A DNA stretch of 64,000 nt from G965195345 sp965277775 (GCA_965277775.1 OZ255843.1:372001-436000), one strand, 5' to 3'. Positions 33,790-43,888 are shown, counted from the first letter of the stretch. Notes: generated by a model from the sequence alone, not told the origin. Made by a program: numbers and translations.

Positions 33790-35181
33790 ATGTCACAAAC
33801 CCACATTGAACAACTTGTAAAAAGCGCAAAACTAGCTCAACAGAGCATCCGCGACTATAGCCAAGCACAATTGGATGAACTAACACACGCTGTGGCTTGG
33901 ACTGTGATCCAACCCGAAAATAATAAATGGCTATCCGAGATGGCCGTGGCAGAAACCCAATTAGGCAAGGTTGAAGATAAAATAATAAAAAATCACCGCA
34001 AAACCTTGGGATTGTTGCGAGATTTAAAAAATGCCAAATCAACTGGCATCCTCGATGAAAGTTCAGCAACAGGCATCACAACCATTGCCCGACCCATCGG
34101 TGTGATCGGCTCATTGGTGCCCTCAACCAACCCCATAGCAACCCCCATTAACAATATCATTAATGCCCTCAAATGTGGCAATAGCATTATCGTATCGCCC
34201 TCGCCAAAGGGTGCCAAAGTATTTGCAGAGGTCCTCGCATTAATTCACCAAGCATTTTCTAAAATTGGCGCGCCCAAAGCCCTTGTTCAAGCCCTACCCT
34301 ACCCGCCTAATAAAACAGACACACAGCAATTGATGCAGTTGGTTGATTTGGTGATTGTTACTGGATCACAGAATAATGTCAGGGGCGCTTATACTTCAGG
34401 CACCCCCGCCATTGGCGTGGGCACGGGTAATGTGACCACCATCGTTGATGAATCAGCTAACATTGAGGCCGTAGCAAAGAAAATACGCGCTTCCAAGACT
34501 TTCGACCATGCCACCTCTTGCTCAAGCGAAAACAACGTCTTGTGTTTGGCTTCTGTTTATGACAAGCTGCTCGCCGCCCTACAAAATGAAGGCGGTACCT
34601 TATTGAATGCGAATGAAGTTGCTCAACTGACTGACACATTTGTGCCATCAGGCAAACTCAATGCCCAATTGATTGCCAAATCCGCTCAGGTTATTGCCCA
34701 AGCGAGTGGCGTAGCTGTTGATTCTAATACCGAGTTTCTCATGGTTGAAAGCGCAGAAACAAGCACCAGTAATCCATTCGCGCGTGAACGTATGGCGCCC
34801 ATTTTGACCCTTTTTAAAGCCACTGACTTCGCCCACGCTAAAAAACTCGCTCATGAGCTATTAGACAATCAAGGGGCCGGACATTCGGTGGGAATACATA
34901 CCAACGACCCAGACCAATGTTATGCATTGGGTCACGAACTGCCCACTTGCCGAGTGATCGTCAATCAAGCGCACTGCTTTGCCACAGGTGGCGCATTTAA
35001 TAACGGCATGCCATTCTCGCTTTCAATGGGTTGTGGCAGTTGGGGTGGCAATTCAATTGATGAGAATTTGAACTATAAACATTTTATGAATGTGACAAAA
35101 ATTGTGCGTGAAATCCCGCCTAATGAACCCACTGTTGACGCCATCTTAGGGGCGTATATAAAGAAGCATGGCCAAGCATAA
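33790..35181 (+). CDS. sauS: Acylating sulfoacetaldehyde dehydrogenase (SauS-like)
   Basis: This CoA-dependent aldehyde dehydrogenase of 463 residues belongs to the acylating (AdhE/EutE-like) branch. It has a catalytic Cys in DHATSCSSENNVLC and the nucleotide-binding region VTGSQNNVRGAYTSGTPAIG with VGTGNVTTIVDESAN. In Cupriavidus necator SauS reduces sulfoacetyl-CoA to sulfoacetaldehyde, the Xsc substrate. The setting here, with a CoA ligase overlapping by 14 bases and xsc-soeABC in the divergent arm, fits that reaction. By sequence alone another short acyl-CoA could be the substrate. Confidence 0.8.
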   Translation: MSQTHIEQLVKSAKLAQQSIRDYSQAQLDELTHAVAWTVIQPENNKWLSEMAVAETQLGKVEDKIIKNHRKTLGLLRDLKNAKSTGILDESSATGITTIARPIGVIGSLVPSTNPIATPINNIINALKCGNSIIVSPSPKGAKVFAEVLALIHQAFSKIGAPKALVQALPYPPNKTDTQQLMQLVDLVIVTGSQNNVRGAYTSGTPAIGVGTGNVTTIVDESANIEAVAKKIRASKTFDHATSCSSENNVLCLASVYDKLLAALQNEGGTLLNANEVAQLTDTFVPSGKLNAQLIAKSAQVIAQASGVAVDSNTEFLMVESAETSTSNPFARERMAPILTLFKATDFAHAKKLAHELLDNQGAGHSVGIHTNDPDQCYALGHELPTCRVIVNQAHCFATGGAFNNGMPFSLSMGCGSWGGNSIDENLNYKHFMNVTKIVREIPPNEPTVDAILGAYIKKHGQA

Positions 35182-36691
35182 TACCATTACAGGTGTCATC
35201 AACGCTTGGGCTGAAACACAGCCACAAAAAACCGCTTTTTACCTGCCTGCCTCAGACCACAGCTACAGCTACTTAGGCCTGCAGCAAACCTTGCAGCAAT
35301 ATCATGGCTATTTAAACCATTTTGGCCTTCAACAAGGCGACTTATTTGTCTGTGCCTTTAACAATAGCACGGCATTATTAGAATTGCTCTTAGGCGGATT
35401 CTACAATGGCTACATTGTGGTGCCATTGAATCTGGTAGCGGGCGAAAAAGCTTCACAATATGTACTCAATCATAGCCAACCCAAGGTCATATTTGCCAAC
35501 GCCGACCAAGCAAAAACCTTAAGTAAGCAGGTCGATGGCATACAGATTGTGACACTGGATGAAAATCAAAGCCCCTTAGCCCAACTGAACGCATCAATTC
35601 CCACTTATGAACCTGAAATAAAGCCCGATCAGAGTGCTTTGCTGATGTACACCAGCGGTACAACAGGCAATCCCAAAGGGGTGCTCCTAAGCCATGCCAA
35701 CCTCATTGCAGGGGGAACCAATACCAAAACAGCGCATGAATTAAGCGACCAAGACATTGGTATGTGTTGCCTGCCGCTGTATCATATCAATGCCCAATGT
35801 GTCAGCTTGATGTCAACGTTGGTGAGCGGTTCCAGTTTGGTTTTGGCAGACCGATTCCGCGTTTCTAACTTCTTTACGACCATCATTCAAAACCAAGTCA
35901 CTTGGGTCAGTGTTGTGCCAACCATGTTATCGTATTTGCTCCATGCACTTGAAGAAGACCCCGACTCTTGGAATTTTGAGCAAATCACCAAAACCCTTGT
36001 TTTCATTCGTTCTGCATCCTCAGCCTTACCTATTGAAGTCCATCAAACCATTGAGAAATTACTGCACATCCCAATCATCGAAACCATGGGGATCACAGAA
36101 ACTTCAGCACAAATTTTGGCCAATCCCAGACCGCCCAAAAAACGAAAAATCGGATCCGTTGGCCTGCCCTTCGGCAATCAAATTAAGGTGCTCAAATCTG
36201 GGCAGACATGTCCCATCAATGTAGAAGGCGAGATTTGCGTTAAGGGCCCCAATGTTATGCGTCAATATTATAAAAATCCTGAAGCAACCAAAGCTTCGTT
36301 CACAGAAGATGGTTGGTTTTTAACGGGTGATCTTGGCATGATGGATGATGAGGGTTATATCAAAATATCTGGTCGCAAAAAAGAGTTGATTATTAAGGGC
36401 GGTGAAAATATTTCACCGCGTGAGATTGATGAAATACTTTATGCCATACCTGGCGTGATTGAAGCCGCAGCATTTGGACGAAGCTGCACCAGTTATGGGC
36501 AAGTCGTCGAGGCATGCGTTAAGGTTGATGCTACTGTAACCGTTGAACACCTCATGACACATTGTAAAGAGCAACTTGGGTCGTTCAAATGCCCCGAAAA
36601 ATTTCATTTTTTAGATGAGTTGCCCAAAGGACCTTCTGGAAAAATCCAACGATTGAAGTTAGAGCAGATCTTGTATCCTGAGTCCGCTTAA
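35168..36691 (+). CDS. sauT: Sulfoacetate-CoA ligase candidate (SauT-like, AMP-forming)
   Basis: This 507-residue adenylate-forming enzyme has the ATP-binding loop LMYTSGTTGNPKGVLLSH, the Thr/Glu core motif METMGITETSAQ-like (ETMGITETSAQILANP), the hinge region GWFLTGDLGMMDDEGYI with SGRKKELIIKGGENISPREI, and the C-terminal catalytic Lys in GPSGKIQR. It would join CoA to a carboxylate at the cost of ATP to AMP. The start overlaps sauS by 14 bases, so the two are co-translated. With SauS, Xsc and a carboxylate importer in the cluster, sulfoacetate is the most sensible substrate. Substrate specificity of this family cannot be read from sequence. Confidence 0.8.
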   Translation: MAKHNTITGVINAWAETQPQKTAFYLPASDHSYSYLGLQQTLQQYHGYLNHFGLQQGDLFVCAFNNSTALLELLLGGFYNGYIVVPLNLVAGEKASQYVLNHSQPKVIFANADQAKTLSKQVDGIQIVTLDENQSPLAQLNASIPTYEPEIKPDQSALLMYTSGTTGNPKGVLLSHANLIAGGTNTKTAHELSDQDIGMCCLPLYHINAQCVSLMSTLVSGSSLVLADRFRVSNFFTTIIQNQVTWVSVVPTMLSYLLHALEEDPDSWNFEQITKTLVFIRSASSALPIEVHQTIEKLLHIPIIETMGITETSAQILANPRPPKKRKIGSVGLPFGNQIKVLKSGQTCPINVEGEICVKGPNVMRQYYKNPEATKASFTEDGWFLTGDLGMMDDEGYIKISGRKKELIIKGGENISPREIDEILYAIPGVIEAAAFGRSCTSYGQVVEACVKVDATVTVEHLMTHCKEQLGSFKCPEKFHFLDELPKGPSGKIQRLKLEQILYPESA

Positions 36692-36883
36692 ATCATAGGA
36701 CTTTGCTGGTGGGACGAGCGCTACGCCAATATCCAAAACCCTGCCAAAGCGGATGACATGTCGATAGTGATAAAGGACATTGGGTGATAGTCGGGTCAAA
36801 AAAATAAACTTATTTTATAATGCTGTGGCGATTTTTCAATGATGCCCACCACCAAATCGCCAAAGCAATCAAATAGGTTTACC

Positions 36884-37468
36884 ATGCAAATTTTCACAAA
36901 AACTTATGACTGGGTCATGCGCCTCAGTGTACACAAGCACGCAAAAAAATGGCTGGCTGTCATCAGTTTTGCCGAATCCTCTTTCTTCCTCGTCCCCCCT
37001 GATTTACTTTTGATGCCCATGAGTGTTCGCCAACCGCAAAGTTGGTTTATGCTGGCATTGATAACCACAGTCACTTCGGTATTAGGCGGTCTTTTTGGCT
37101 ATATGTTGGGATGGTTTTTGATCGATGAAATACTGCCTTATATTTCGAAATTTGGTTATGAACCCGCCTATGTTAAAGCAAGGGCATGGTACGATGCCTA
37201 TGGCATTTGGGTGGTTTTGCTGACCGGCTTCACCCCCATTCCTTACAAAATATTTACCGTGACTTCTGGCGCGCTTGGCTTGTTTCTGCCAGGCTTTATT
37301 ATTATGTCGTTGATTGGACGAGGCAGTCGCTTCTTCTTGGTTGCATTCTTGTGCGCGCGCTTTGGACAACCCATTGAAAAACACTTATACACCTACATTG
37401 ACCGAATTGGTTGGGTCATCGTGGCCGTTGTGGTTGCCGCCTACGGCATCAGCAAAGTTTTTCTTTAA
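36884..37468 (+). CDS. YqaA-family inner-membrane protein (DedA/SNARE-associated type)
   Basis: This membrane protein has 194 residues from MQIFTKTYDWVM; the frame is open 15 codons more, but related proteins begin near the YDW segment. It has about five hydrophobic segments. FAESSFFLVPPDLLLMPMSV and LTGFTPIPYKIFTVTSGALG are YqaA-type VTT-domain signatures, with the Glu and Pro-Pro-Asp and the GFTPIPYK helix. The wider DedA/VTT family is involved in lipid carrier or phospholipid transport. The function of YqaA itself is not established. It has no obvious operon partners. Confidence 0.85.
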   Translation: MQIFTKTYDWVMRLSVHKHAKKWLAVISFAESSFFLVPPDLLLMPMSVRQPQSWFMLALITTVTSVLGGLFGYMLGWFLIDEILPYISKFGYEPAYVKARAWYDAYGIWVVLLTGFTPIPYKIFTVTSGALGLFLPGFIIMSLIGRGSRFFLVAFLCARFGQPIEKHLYTYIDRIGWVIVAVVVAAYGISKVFL

Positions 37469-37766
37469 AGCCTGAGACAAAGGGGGCAACAACAATCCAT
37501 CGTCTTGCCAAATCACGCCTTTTGAGCGCTGCTGTCTTTTAAAAAAACGTGCAGAATGACTTCAATAAGATCGTTCATAAATTTGGACGCTCGCAAACTC
37601 AAAAAAAACGACAGAACAATAACGCCAAAGCGATGAATTTGCGCGTCTAAACCTATAAAATATTTATGCAAAACAGGTAAAATACCGCCCCTTATTAGCC
37701 ATTGGACAATGCTTGAGGGTATTTACCAGGCTTTTTATTTTTTTAATTATCTAAGAGGATTATTCA

Positions 37767-38177
37767 ATGAGTGTTGAACGAACGCTTTCTATTATCAAAC
37801 CCGATGCCGTGGCAAAAAATATTATCGGAGAAATCTATTGTCGTTTTGAGCGCGCAGGACTCAAAATTGTTCAAGCCAAAATGCAACATCTCAGCCGTGA
37901 AGATGCCGAAGGCTTTTATGCCATTCACAAAGACCGTCCATTCTTTGCCGATTTGGTCGATTTTATGACCTCAGGTCCAGTCATGATCCAAACCTTGGAA
38001 GGTGACAATGCGGTTGCCAAAAATCGTGAACTGATGGGCGCAACTGACCCTAAAAAAGCAGACGCTGGAACCATTCGTGCAGATTTTGCTGACAGCATTG
38101 AAACCAATGCCGTACACGGATCTGATTCTTTGGAAAATGCCAAGATTGAAGTGACTTATTTCTTTGGGTCTGCTTGA
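37767..38177 (+). CDS. ndk: Nucleoside diphosphate kinase
   Basis: Ndk balances nucleoside triphosphates by transferring phosphate through a histidine. It has 136 residues. SVERTLSIIKPDAVAKNIIG opens the protein, and the active-site His lies in TNAVHGSDS. A Shine-Dalgarno AAGAGGA precedes the ATG. It begins the conserved gammaproteobacterial run ndk-rlmN-hisS-yfgM-bamB-der. The pilW, rodZ and ispG genes often found between rlmN and hisS are missing here. Confidence 0.98.
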   Translation: MSVERTLSIIKPDAVAKNIIGEIYCRFERAGLKIVQAKMQHLSREDAEGFYAIHKDRPFFADLVDFMTSGPVMIQTLEGDNAVAKNRELMGATDPKKADAGTIRADFADSIETNAVHGSDSLENAKIEVTYFFGSA

Positions 38178-38198
38178 CAGAATGATTGATTGCTGAAT

Positions 38199-39320
38199 AT
38201 GCACAGCGCAAACGAACAACTCTTGCCGGTCTCTGAAGCTAAGCCAAAGATCAACCTCTTAGGTTATGATTTGGCTTTGATGCAGGCGCTGTTTAGCGAT
38301 TGGGGCGAATCTTCATTTAGGGCCGATCAAATGCTCAAATGGATTCACCAACAGGGTCAAAGTGATTTTTCGACCTTGACCACTTTCTCCAAGAAATTAC
38401 GCGAACGCTTGCAACAAGAGGCGTGCATTGAATTGCCAGAGATTGCCCATGATTCACTGTCAAACGATGGCACGAGAAAATGGTTGCTGCGTTTGGCCGA
38501 TGGCAATTGCATCGAAATGGTTTACATACCAGAAAAGAATCGGGGTACCTTATGCATTTCTTCGCAAGTCGGTTGTGCCTTAAATTGTTCATTTTGTGCC
38601 ACAGCGCAACAAGGCTTTAATCGCAATCTCAGTTCAGCTGAAATTGTGGCCCAAGTTTGGATTGCCAAAAACAGCCTCAATAAAACGCCCAATCAAATCA
38701 TTTCAAACATTGTATTTATGGGCATGGGTGAGCCCCTATTGAACACTCAACAAGTGGCCATTGCAGCGCGCCTATTTCTAAACGACAAATGCTATGGCTT
38801 ATCAAAACGTCGAGTCACAGTGAGTACAGCGGGGGTTGTGCCCATGATTGAAAAATTGTACGCTCAAGTCGATGTGAGTCTGGCCATTTCGTTGCACGCT
38901 CCAACCGATGAGCTGCGCAACGAGCTTGTCCCCATTAATAAAAAATATCCCATTGCCCAATTGCTCGCAGCTTGCTGGACTTACATTAAAGAAGCCCCGC
39001 AAAAGCGACACATATTATTTGAGTACGTGCTCATCGATCAGGTCAATGATTCGGTCAAACAAGCGCATTTACTCGCTCAACTGATTAAAGATATGCCTTG
39101 CAAGGTTAATCTCATTCCGTTTAATCCATACCCCAATACGCCCTATAAATGTGCTTCGCTTGACGCTCAAATGCGATTTCAAGGCATATTACGCAGTCAT
39201 GGCGTACGTACCTTGCTCAGACGTACTCGGGGCAGTGACATTGATGCCGCTTGTGGGCAACTGGCGGGGCAATTTAAAGATCGTACGCGTCGAACGGTTT
39301 CCTGGCAGATGGCTCAATGA
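38199..39320 (+). CDS. rlmN: 23S rRNA/tRNA adenine C2-methyltransferase RlmN
   Basis: RlmN is a radical-SAM enzyme that methylates A2503 of 23S rRNA and A37 of some tRNAs. From MHSANEQLL it has 373 residues. The radical-SAM cysteines are in VGCALNCSFCAT, preceded by the conserved GTLCISSQ. The second essential Cys, which takes part in methyl transfer, is in DIDAACGQLAG near the C-terminus. It overlaps hisS by four bases. Confidence 0.96.
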   Translation: MHSANEQLLPVSEAKPKINLLGYDLALMQALFSDWGESSFRADQMLKWIHQQGQSDFSTLTTFSKKLRERLQQEACIELPEIAHDSLSNDGTRKWLLRLADGNCIEMVYIPEKNRGTLCISSQVGCALNCSFCATAQQGFNRNLSSAEIVAQVWIAKNSLNKTPNQIISNIVFMGMGEPLLNTQQVAIAARLFLNDKCYGLSKRRVTVSTAGVVPMIEKLYAQVDVSLAISLHAPTDELRNELVPINKKYPIAQLLAACWTYIKEAPQKRHILFEYVLIDQVNDSVKQAHLLAQLIKDMPCKVNLIPFNPYPNTPYKCASLDAQMRFQGILRSHGVRTLLRRTRGSDIDAACGQLAGQFKDRTRRTVSWQMAQ

Positions 39321-40591
39321 AAAAATCAACCATTCAGTCCATAAGAGGCATGACAGACCTGTATGGGTCAACCATGACCCACCATCAGTACATCCTTAAA
39401 CAGGCCAGCGACTTGTTTGCCCAAGCGGGTTACCAGCCCTTTGCCACACCCATCGTTGAAAAAACCCAATTGTTTGCCCGAGCTGTGGGTGAAGTGACCG
39501 ACATTGTCGAAAAAGAAATGTACACATTCACCGACCGCAATGACGACCGCCTGTCACTGCGCCCTGAAGGCACCGCACCTTGTGTGCGTGCGCTCATAGA
39601 GCAAAATCTTATGCAAGCAGGACAACATTATAAATTGTTCTATTCTGGCCCCATGTTTCGCCATGAACGCCCTCAAAAAGGCCGCTACAGGCAGTTTCAT
39701 CAGTTTGGCGCAGAATGCTTTGGCATGCACAGCGCTTACGTGGACGCAGAGCTCATCACGCTCACGGCATTGTTGTGGCAAAAATTAGGCATACAAGCTG
39801 GGCTTCGTCTTGAACTCAACACCTTGGGCACACCCAGTGATAGACAAAGCTACACCGAAGCTTTTAAGGCTTTTTTGCATGAACATTTTGACCAATTGGA
39901 CAGCGACAGCCAAAATCGGGTCAATAAAAACCCTCTTAGGGTGTTAGACAGTAAAAATCCTGAAACCCAAGCATTGCTGGTTCAAGCACCAAAAATGGAC
40001 GACTATATGAGTCAAAGCAGTTTGGATGAATTCACTCAAATCACCAGCACCTTAGATTCGTGCCAAATCCCTTGGAGTAGAAATCCACATCTGGTTCGAG
40101 GTTTAGACTATTACAATGGCTGTGTTTTTGAATGGGTCAGCGAACATTTGGGCGCACAAGCCACCATTTGTGGTGGTGGGCGTTATGATGGTTTGGTTGA
40201 ACAACTGGGGGGCAAAGCAACGCCTGGTGTCGGTTTTGCTATGGGTATAGAGCGCATTGCCTTATTGTTAGAGCAATTAAACCCTCAGAGCACCACAGCA
40301 CCTACTGTGTACGTCATAGCCAGTGCAGAAGCCATCTTTGAGGGCTTTGCGCTCACTCAAACCCTGCGTCAACACACCCATTTAAGGGTGTTAAATGCTT
40401 ATGATGGTGGCAGTTTTAAAGGTCAATTTAGAAAGGCTGATAAGGAAGGTGCGCATTATGCGATCATCTTAGGTGAAGAAGAATTGAAAAATCAACAAGT
40501 AACAATCAAGCCATTGCGCGATAATACGCCACAAAAAACAATCTTACAATCTCAACTGGTTCAATTTTTAAAGGAAATAGCATGGAAGTAA
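39317..40591 (+). CDS. hisS: Histidyl-tRNA synthetase
   Basis: This class II aminoacyl-tRNA synthetase charges tRNA-His. It has 424 residues. Motif 2 is in SGPMFRHERPQKGRYRQFHQ, the histidine-specific LVRGLDYYNGCVFEW and GGGRYDGL lie in the catalytic core, and the C-terminal anticodon-binding domain starts after LEQLNPQ. The start overlaps rlmN by four bases and the end overlaps yfgM by ten, so the genes form a tightly coupled operon. Confidence 0.98.
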   Translation: MKKSTIQSIRGMTDLYGSTMTHHQYILKQASDLFAQAGYQPFATPIVEKTQLFARAVGEVTDIVEKEMYTFTDRNDDRLSLRPEGTAPCVRALIEQNLMQAGQHYKLFYSGPMFRHERPQKGRYRQFHQFGAECFGMHSAYVDAELITLTALLWQKLGIQAGLRLELNTLGTPSDRQSYTEAFKAFLHEHFDQLDSDSQNRVNKNPLRVLDSKNPETQALLVQAPKMDDYMSQSSLDEFTQITSTLDSCQIPWSRNPHLVRGLDYYNGCVFEWVSEHLGAQATICGGGRYDGLVEQLGGKATPGVGFAMGIERIALLLEQLNPQSTTAPTVYVIASAEAIFEGFALTQTLRQHTHLRVLNAYDGGSFKGQFRKADKEGAHYAIILGEEELKNQQVTIKPLRDNTPQKTILQSQLVQFLKEIAWK

Positions 40592-41217
40592 CGCAACAAC
40601 ATCAATTAGCACTCATCAAACGGTGGTTTAAGAAGAATGGTTTGAAAATAACCACTGCCGTTGTGACCGTGGCCGTTGTGGTCATTGCTTGGTCGTGGTG
40701 GCAGAATAGCCAACGTGACTTCCAAGAACAGGCCTCTTCAACTTTTATTGCCTTGCAACAAGCCATTAAAAACAATGACGTTGATCAAGTCAATGCCCTC
40801 AACAATCGCTTGAACTTAGAATTTTCTGAAACGCCCTATGCGCTCAGTGGACGATTCATATCCAGTAAATTCTTTTATGACAACGGCTCTATCATGTCAG
40901 CCATTGATGAGTTACACGCCTTGTTGGCCACTGAACCTGAGGACATCATACGACAAATTGCGACCAACCGACTTGCGCGCCTGTACCTTGAAAGCAAACA
41001 ACCCGATAAAACATTGCAAGTGGTGGCTGAACAGTTGAGTTATCCCATGGGTCAAAGTGCCCTTTCACATTTTTACATTATCCAATCGGATGCTTATTTG
41101 CAGCAAAACCAGCCCGTGGTTGCACGGCAATCGTTAGAACTCGCAAAGAAAAATCTACACTCAGAATCGCCCTTGGCTCAAGTCATTGAACTAAAACTGA
41201 ATAATTTACCAAGATGA
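40582..41217 (+). CDS. yfgM: YfgM-type tetratricopeptide membrane protein
   Basis: YfgM is an inner-membrane protein with a periplasmic TPR domain linked to the SecYEG translocon and PpiD. This one has 211 residues with a short cytoplasmic N-terminus, one membrane segment (about residues 21-37, TAVVTVAVVVIAWSWW) and a helical repeat region. The start overlaps hisS by ten bases and the end overlaps bamB by four. Its place between hisS and bamB is conserved in gammaproteobacteria and supports the name. Confidence 0.92.
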   Translation: MEVTQQHQLALIKRWFKKNGLKITTAVVTVAVVVIAWSWWQNSQRDFQEQASSTFIALQQAIKNNDVDQVNALNNRLNLEFSETPYALSGRFISSKFFYDNGSIMSAIDELHALLATEPEDIIRQIATNRLARLYLESKQPDKTLQVVAEQLSYPMGQSALSHFYIIQSDAYLQQNQPVVARQSLELAKKNLHSESPLAQVIELKLNNLPR

Positions 41218-42461
41218 TACAAAGATCGCGGATTTTTTTTTCTTTGTTTTTTCCGCTCCTATTGCTATTAGGGGGCTGTTCTTCGACGCCCTATGAGCTA
41301 AACGATACCCCCATAAAAGTAACCATAAACGAGGGGGAATCGCCAGACACTGACAAAAAAAACGCCTTAGGCATTGAGCCTGCCCCCTTGGTTGATTTCG
41401 ATGATCGTATAGATCCAGAAATCGATTGGTGGACCAGTCTTGACCCTTATCAATTGGGCATTTATACCCGCCACACAGCCCACCATTTTAATTTGGCTTT
41501 GGCCCTTGAATCGATTATTGTTCCCCTACCTCGAGGTCTGATTATTGCCTTAGACAAAAACAATGGCGACACGCTGTGGCAGTATGACGCTAATCAAGAC
41601 CTCAGCTTTGGCGCAACGAACGCAAATAATCAAATTTATGTGGGCACCATCAATGGCTCTGTGCTGGCCCTCAATGCCTTAACGGGCGAGCTGCTGTGGG
41701 AGAAACAACTCACATCATCGATCAGTTCTATCAGTGCCCATGACAATTATGTGTATGTGAAAAGCATCGATGGGCGCTTGTTTAAATTAGATGAAATCAG
41801 CGGAGCAGAATCGTGGCGTATCAAAGACAACATACCCAACTTATCCATTGTTGGAAGTAGCAAACCCCTAAAAGTTGGCGATGAAATCATCTATGGTAAT
41901 GACAGTGGTCTGCTCATTGCTTTACGCATCACCAATGGCCAAATTGTCAATAGAATCAGCATTGGACGAAGAAGAGGTTTTTCTGATTTAGATGCCATTG
42001 TTGACGCGCAAACGGATTTACTCTACGACAAAGGGGTGTTATACGCAGCCTCTTGGGGGTCGCATTGGATCGCCCTCGATTGGGACGGCAAAAAAACGGT
42101 TAAATGGGAACGAGCTGAGTCGCTGATCCATCCTATTAAAAACAATAACCGAGCGCTCATTGTGGTCAACGACAATGGACTCATCTCCAGCGTGGACAAA
42201 AATACTGGGCAATCGATCTGGGACATGACCCACCTGGTCAATCGCGAACCGACATCACTTCAGCAACAAGGGCGTTGGTGGTTAACAACCGATTCTGATG
42301 GCATATTCCATTGGTTTGATGGTTTGGACGGCACATTGGCCGCTCGCTACTACAGCGAAGCCCCGCTCGCTATGTCAAGCATTGTTGACTCAGAAGGCGC
42401 AGTCTATTATCTCAATCGTTTAGGTCATTTGGTTCGAATGTCTTTGGACGACGAAACTTAG
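41214..42461 (+). CDS. bamB: Outer-membrane assembly lipoprotein BamB
   Basis: BamB is a beta-propeller lipoprotein of the BAM complex, which folds proteins into the outer membrane. It has 415 residues. The signal peptide ends in the lipobox LGGC with the lipidated C22. PQQ-like propeller repeats follow, such as GDTLWQYDAN, GELLWEKQL and GAESWRIKDN. Proximity to yfgM and der is the classical arrangement. Confidence 0.95.
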   Translation: MIQRSRIFFSLFFPLLLLLGGCSSTPYELNDTPIKVTINEGESPDTDKKNALGIEPAPLVDFDDRIDPEIDWWTSLDPYQLGIYTRHTAHHFNLALALESIIVPLPRGLIIALDKNNGDTLWQYDANQDLSFGATNANNQIYVGTINGSVLALNALTGELLWEKQLTSSISSISAHDNYVYVKSIDGRLFKLDEISGAESWRIKDNIPNLSIVGSSKPLKVGDEIIYGNDSGLLIALRITNGQIVNRISIGRRRGFSDLDAIVDAQTDLLYDKGVLYAASWGSHWIALDWDGKKTVKWERAESLIHPIKNNNRALIVVNDNGLISSVDKNTGQSIWDMTHLVNREPTSLQQQGRWWLTTDSDGIFHWFDGLDGTLAARYYSEAPLAMSSIVDSEGAVYYLNRLGHLVRMSLDDET

Positions 42462-42487
42462 ACCGCGTGTCTTAATTCAACCACTTT

Positions 42488-43888
42488 ATGCAAGCCCCCT
42501 TAGTCACTATTGTTGGTCGCCCCAACGTTGGTAAATCGACACTTTTTAACTGCTTAACGCGGTCAAGGCATGCTTTGGTCGCAAATTTTTCAGGATTAAC
42601 CCGCGATCGCATTTACGGCATAGTAAAGCACGGCGACACAGCTTTTAGGCTGGTTGACACTGGTGGATTGTGTGGCAACCCAGATGACATTGAAAATCTG
42701 ATGCAAGATCAGGTCAACATAGCCATAGAAGAAGCCCATTTGATTATTTTCTTGGTCGATGGTTCAGTCGGGTTAACCCAGGGCGATCGCGACATTGCTG
42801 ATCAGTTACGGCGAAAATCCATCCAACTATTGGTCGTCGCCAATAAATCTGAAGCAACTGAGTACAGCCAAATAAACGCAGAGTTTAGTGAATTGGGGCT
42901 GGGGCAAGTTCATGCCATTTCAGCCAGTCATCGCGCTGGTATCAATGTGCTAAGAGATTATATCTTGGATCAATTAGAGCCTTTTGATTGGCAACAAACA
43001 GAAACTGAAATCGACCGCATACGCATAGCCATCGTTGGACGACCCAATGTTGGGAAATCAACGCTCACCAATAGATTATTGAAAGCGCAGCGAGTGGTTG
43101 CCTACGACATGCCAGGCACAACGCGAGACAGCATTTACATTCCCCATGAAAGAGCGGGCGTTGCGTATGAGTTCATTGACACAGCTGGCATTAAACGACG
43201 CGCCAAGGTGCACGAGAAAGTTGAAACTTTCAGCATCATCAAAGCCTTAGACGCGATCAATAATGCGGCGGTTTCCATTGTGGTTTGCGATGCCCAAGAA
43301 GGTATCACCGACCAAGATGCACACTTGATTGCTGCAGTTATTTCAGCTGGCAGAGCCTTGGTGATCGTTTTAAATAAAATGGATGGTTTGAGCGACGACC
43401 AAAAAATCAAAACCGAACGCGAACTCGATCTCAAATTAGGATTCATCCAATATGCCCGAAAAGTACCGATTTCTGCCTTGCACGGCACGCGTGTGGGGCT
43501 TTTATGGCAATACATAGAGGAGGCATACACAGCGGCGCACAAAAAGATCAGCACTTCTGAATTAAACAAAGTATTTGAGTCGATTATTAGCCATCATGCG
43601 CCCCCCATTGTTAATGGTCGGACCATTCGGATGCGCTACGCCCATATCGGCGGACACAATCCGCCCACTATCCTCATCCATGGCAATCAATTAGACAAAC
43701 TGCCAAAAACCTACCTTAGATACCTTGAGAATGCATTTAGAGAAGCCTTTAATTTGTTTGGCACACCGCTGAAATTGGTCTATAAAAACTCTGAAAACCC
43801 TTTTGCAGGGCGCAAAAATAAACTCAGCGATCGACAACAAATGCGGCGCAAACGTTTGATTCGAAATCGGAAAAAAAATGCCAAATAG
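42488..43888 (+). CDS. der: Ribosome biogenesis GTPase Der (EngA)
   Basis: Der is a double GTPase needed for 50S subunit assembly. It has 466 residues with two GRPNVGKST P-loops, one near residue 10 and one near residue 185, each with its DT(A/G)G switch II (VDTGGL, IDTAGI) and (N/V)K recognition motifs such as VANKSE and VLNKMD. A KH-like domain with LVYKNSENPFAGRKNKLSDR ends the protein. It is the last gene of the bamB operon and faces pcm. Confidence 0.98.
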   Translation: MQAPLVTIVGRPNVGKSTLFNCLTRSRHALVANFSGLTRDRIYGIVKHGDTAFRLVDTGGLCGNPDDIENLMQDQVNIAIEEAHLIIFLVDGSVGLTQGDRDIADQLRRKSIQLLVVANKSEATEYSQINAEFSELGLGQVHAISASHRAGINVLRDYILDQLEPFDWQQTETEIDRIRIAIVGRPNVGKSTLTNRLLKAQRVVAYDMPGTTRDSIYIPHERAGVAYEFIDTAGIKRRAKVHEKVETFSIIKALDAINNAAVSIVVCDAQEGITDQDAHLIAAVISAGRALVIVLNKMDGLSDDQKIKTERELDLKLGFIQYARKVPISALHGTRVGLLWQYIEEAYTAAHKKISTSELNKVFESIISHHAPPIVNGRTIRMRYAHIGGHNPPTILIHGNQLDKLPKTYLRYLENAFREAFNLFGTPLKLVYKNSENPFAGRKNKLSDRQQMRRKRLIRNRKKNAK

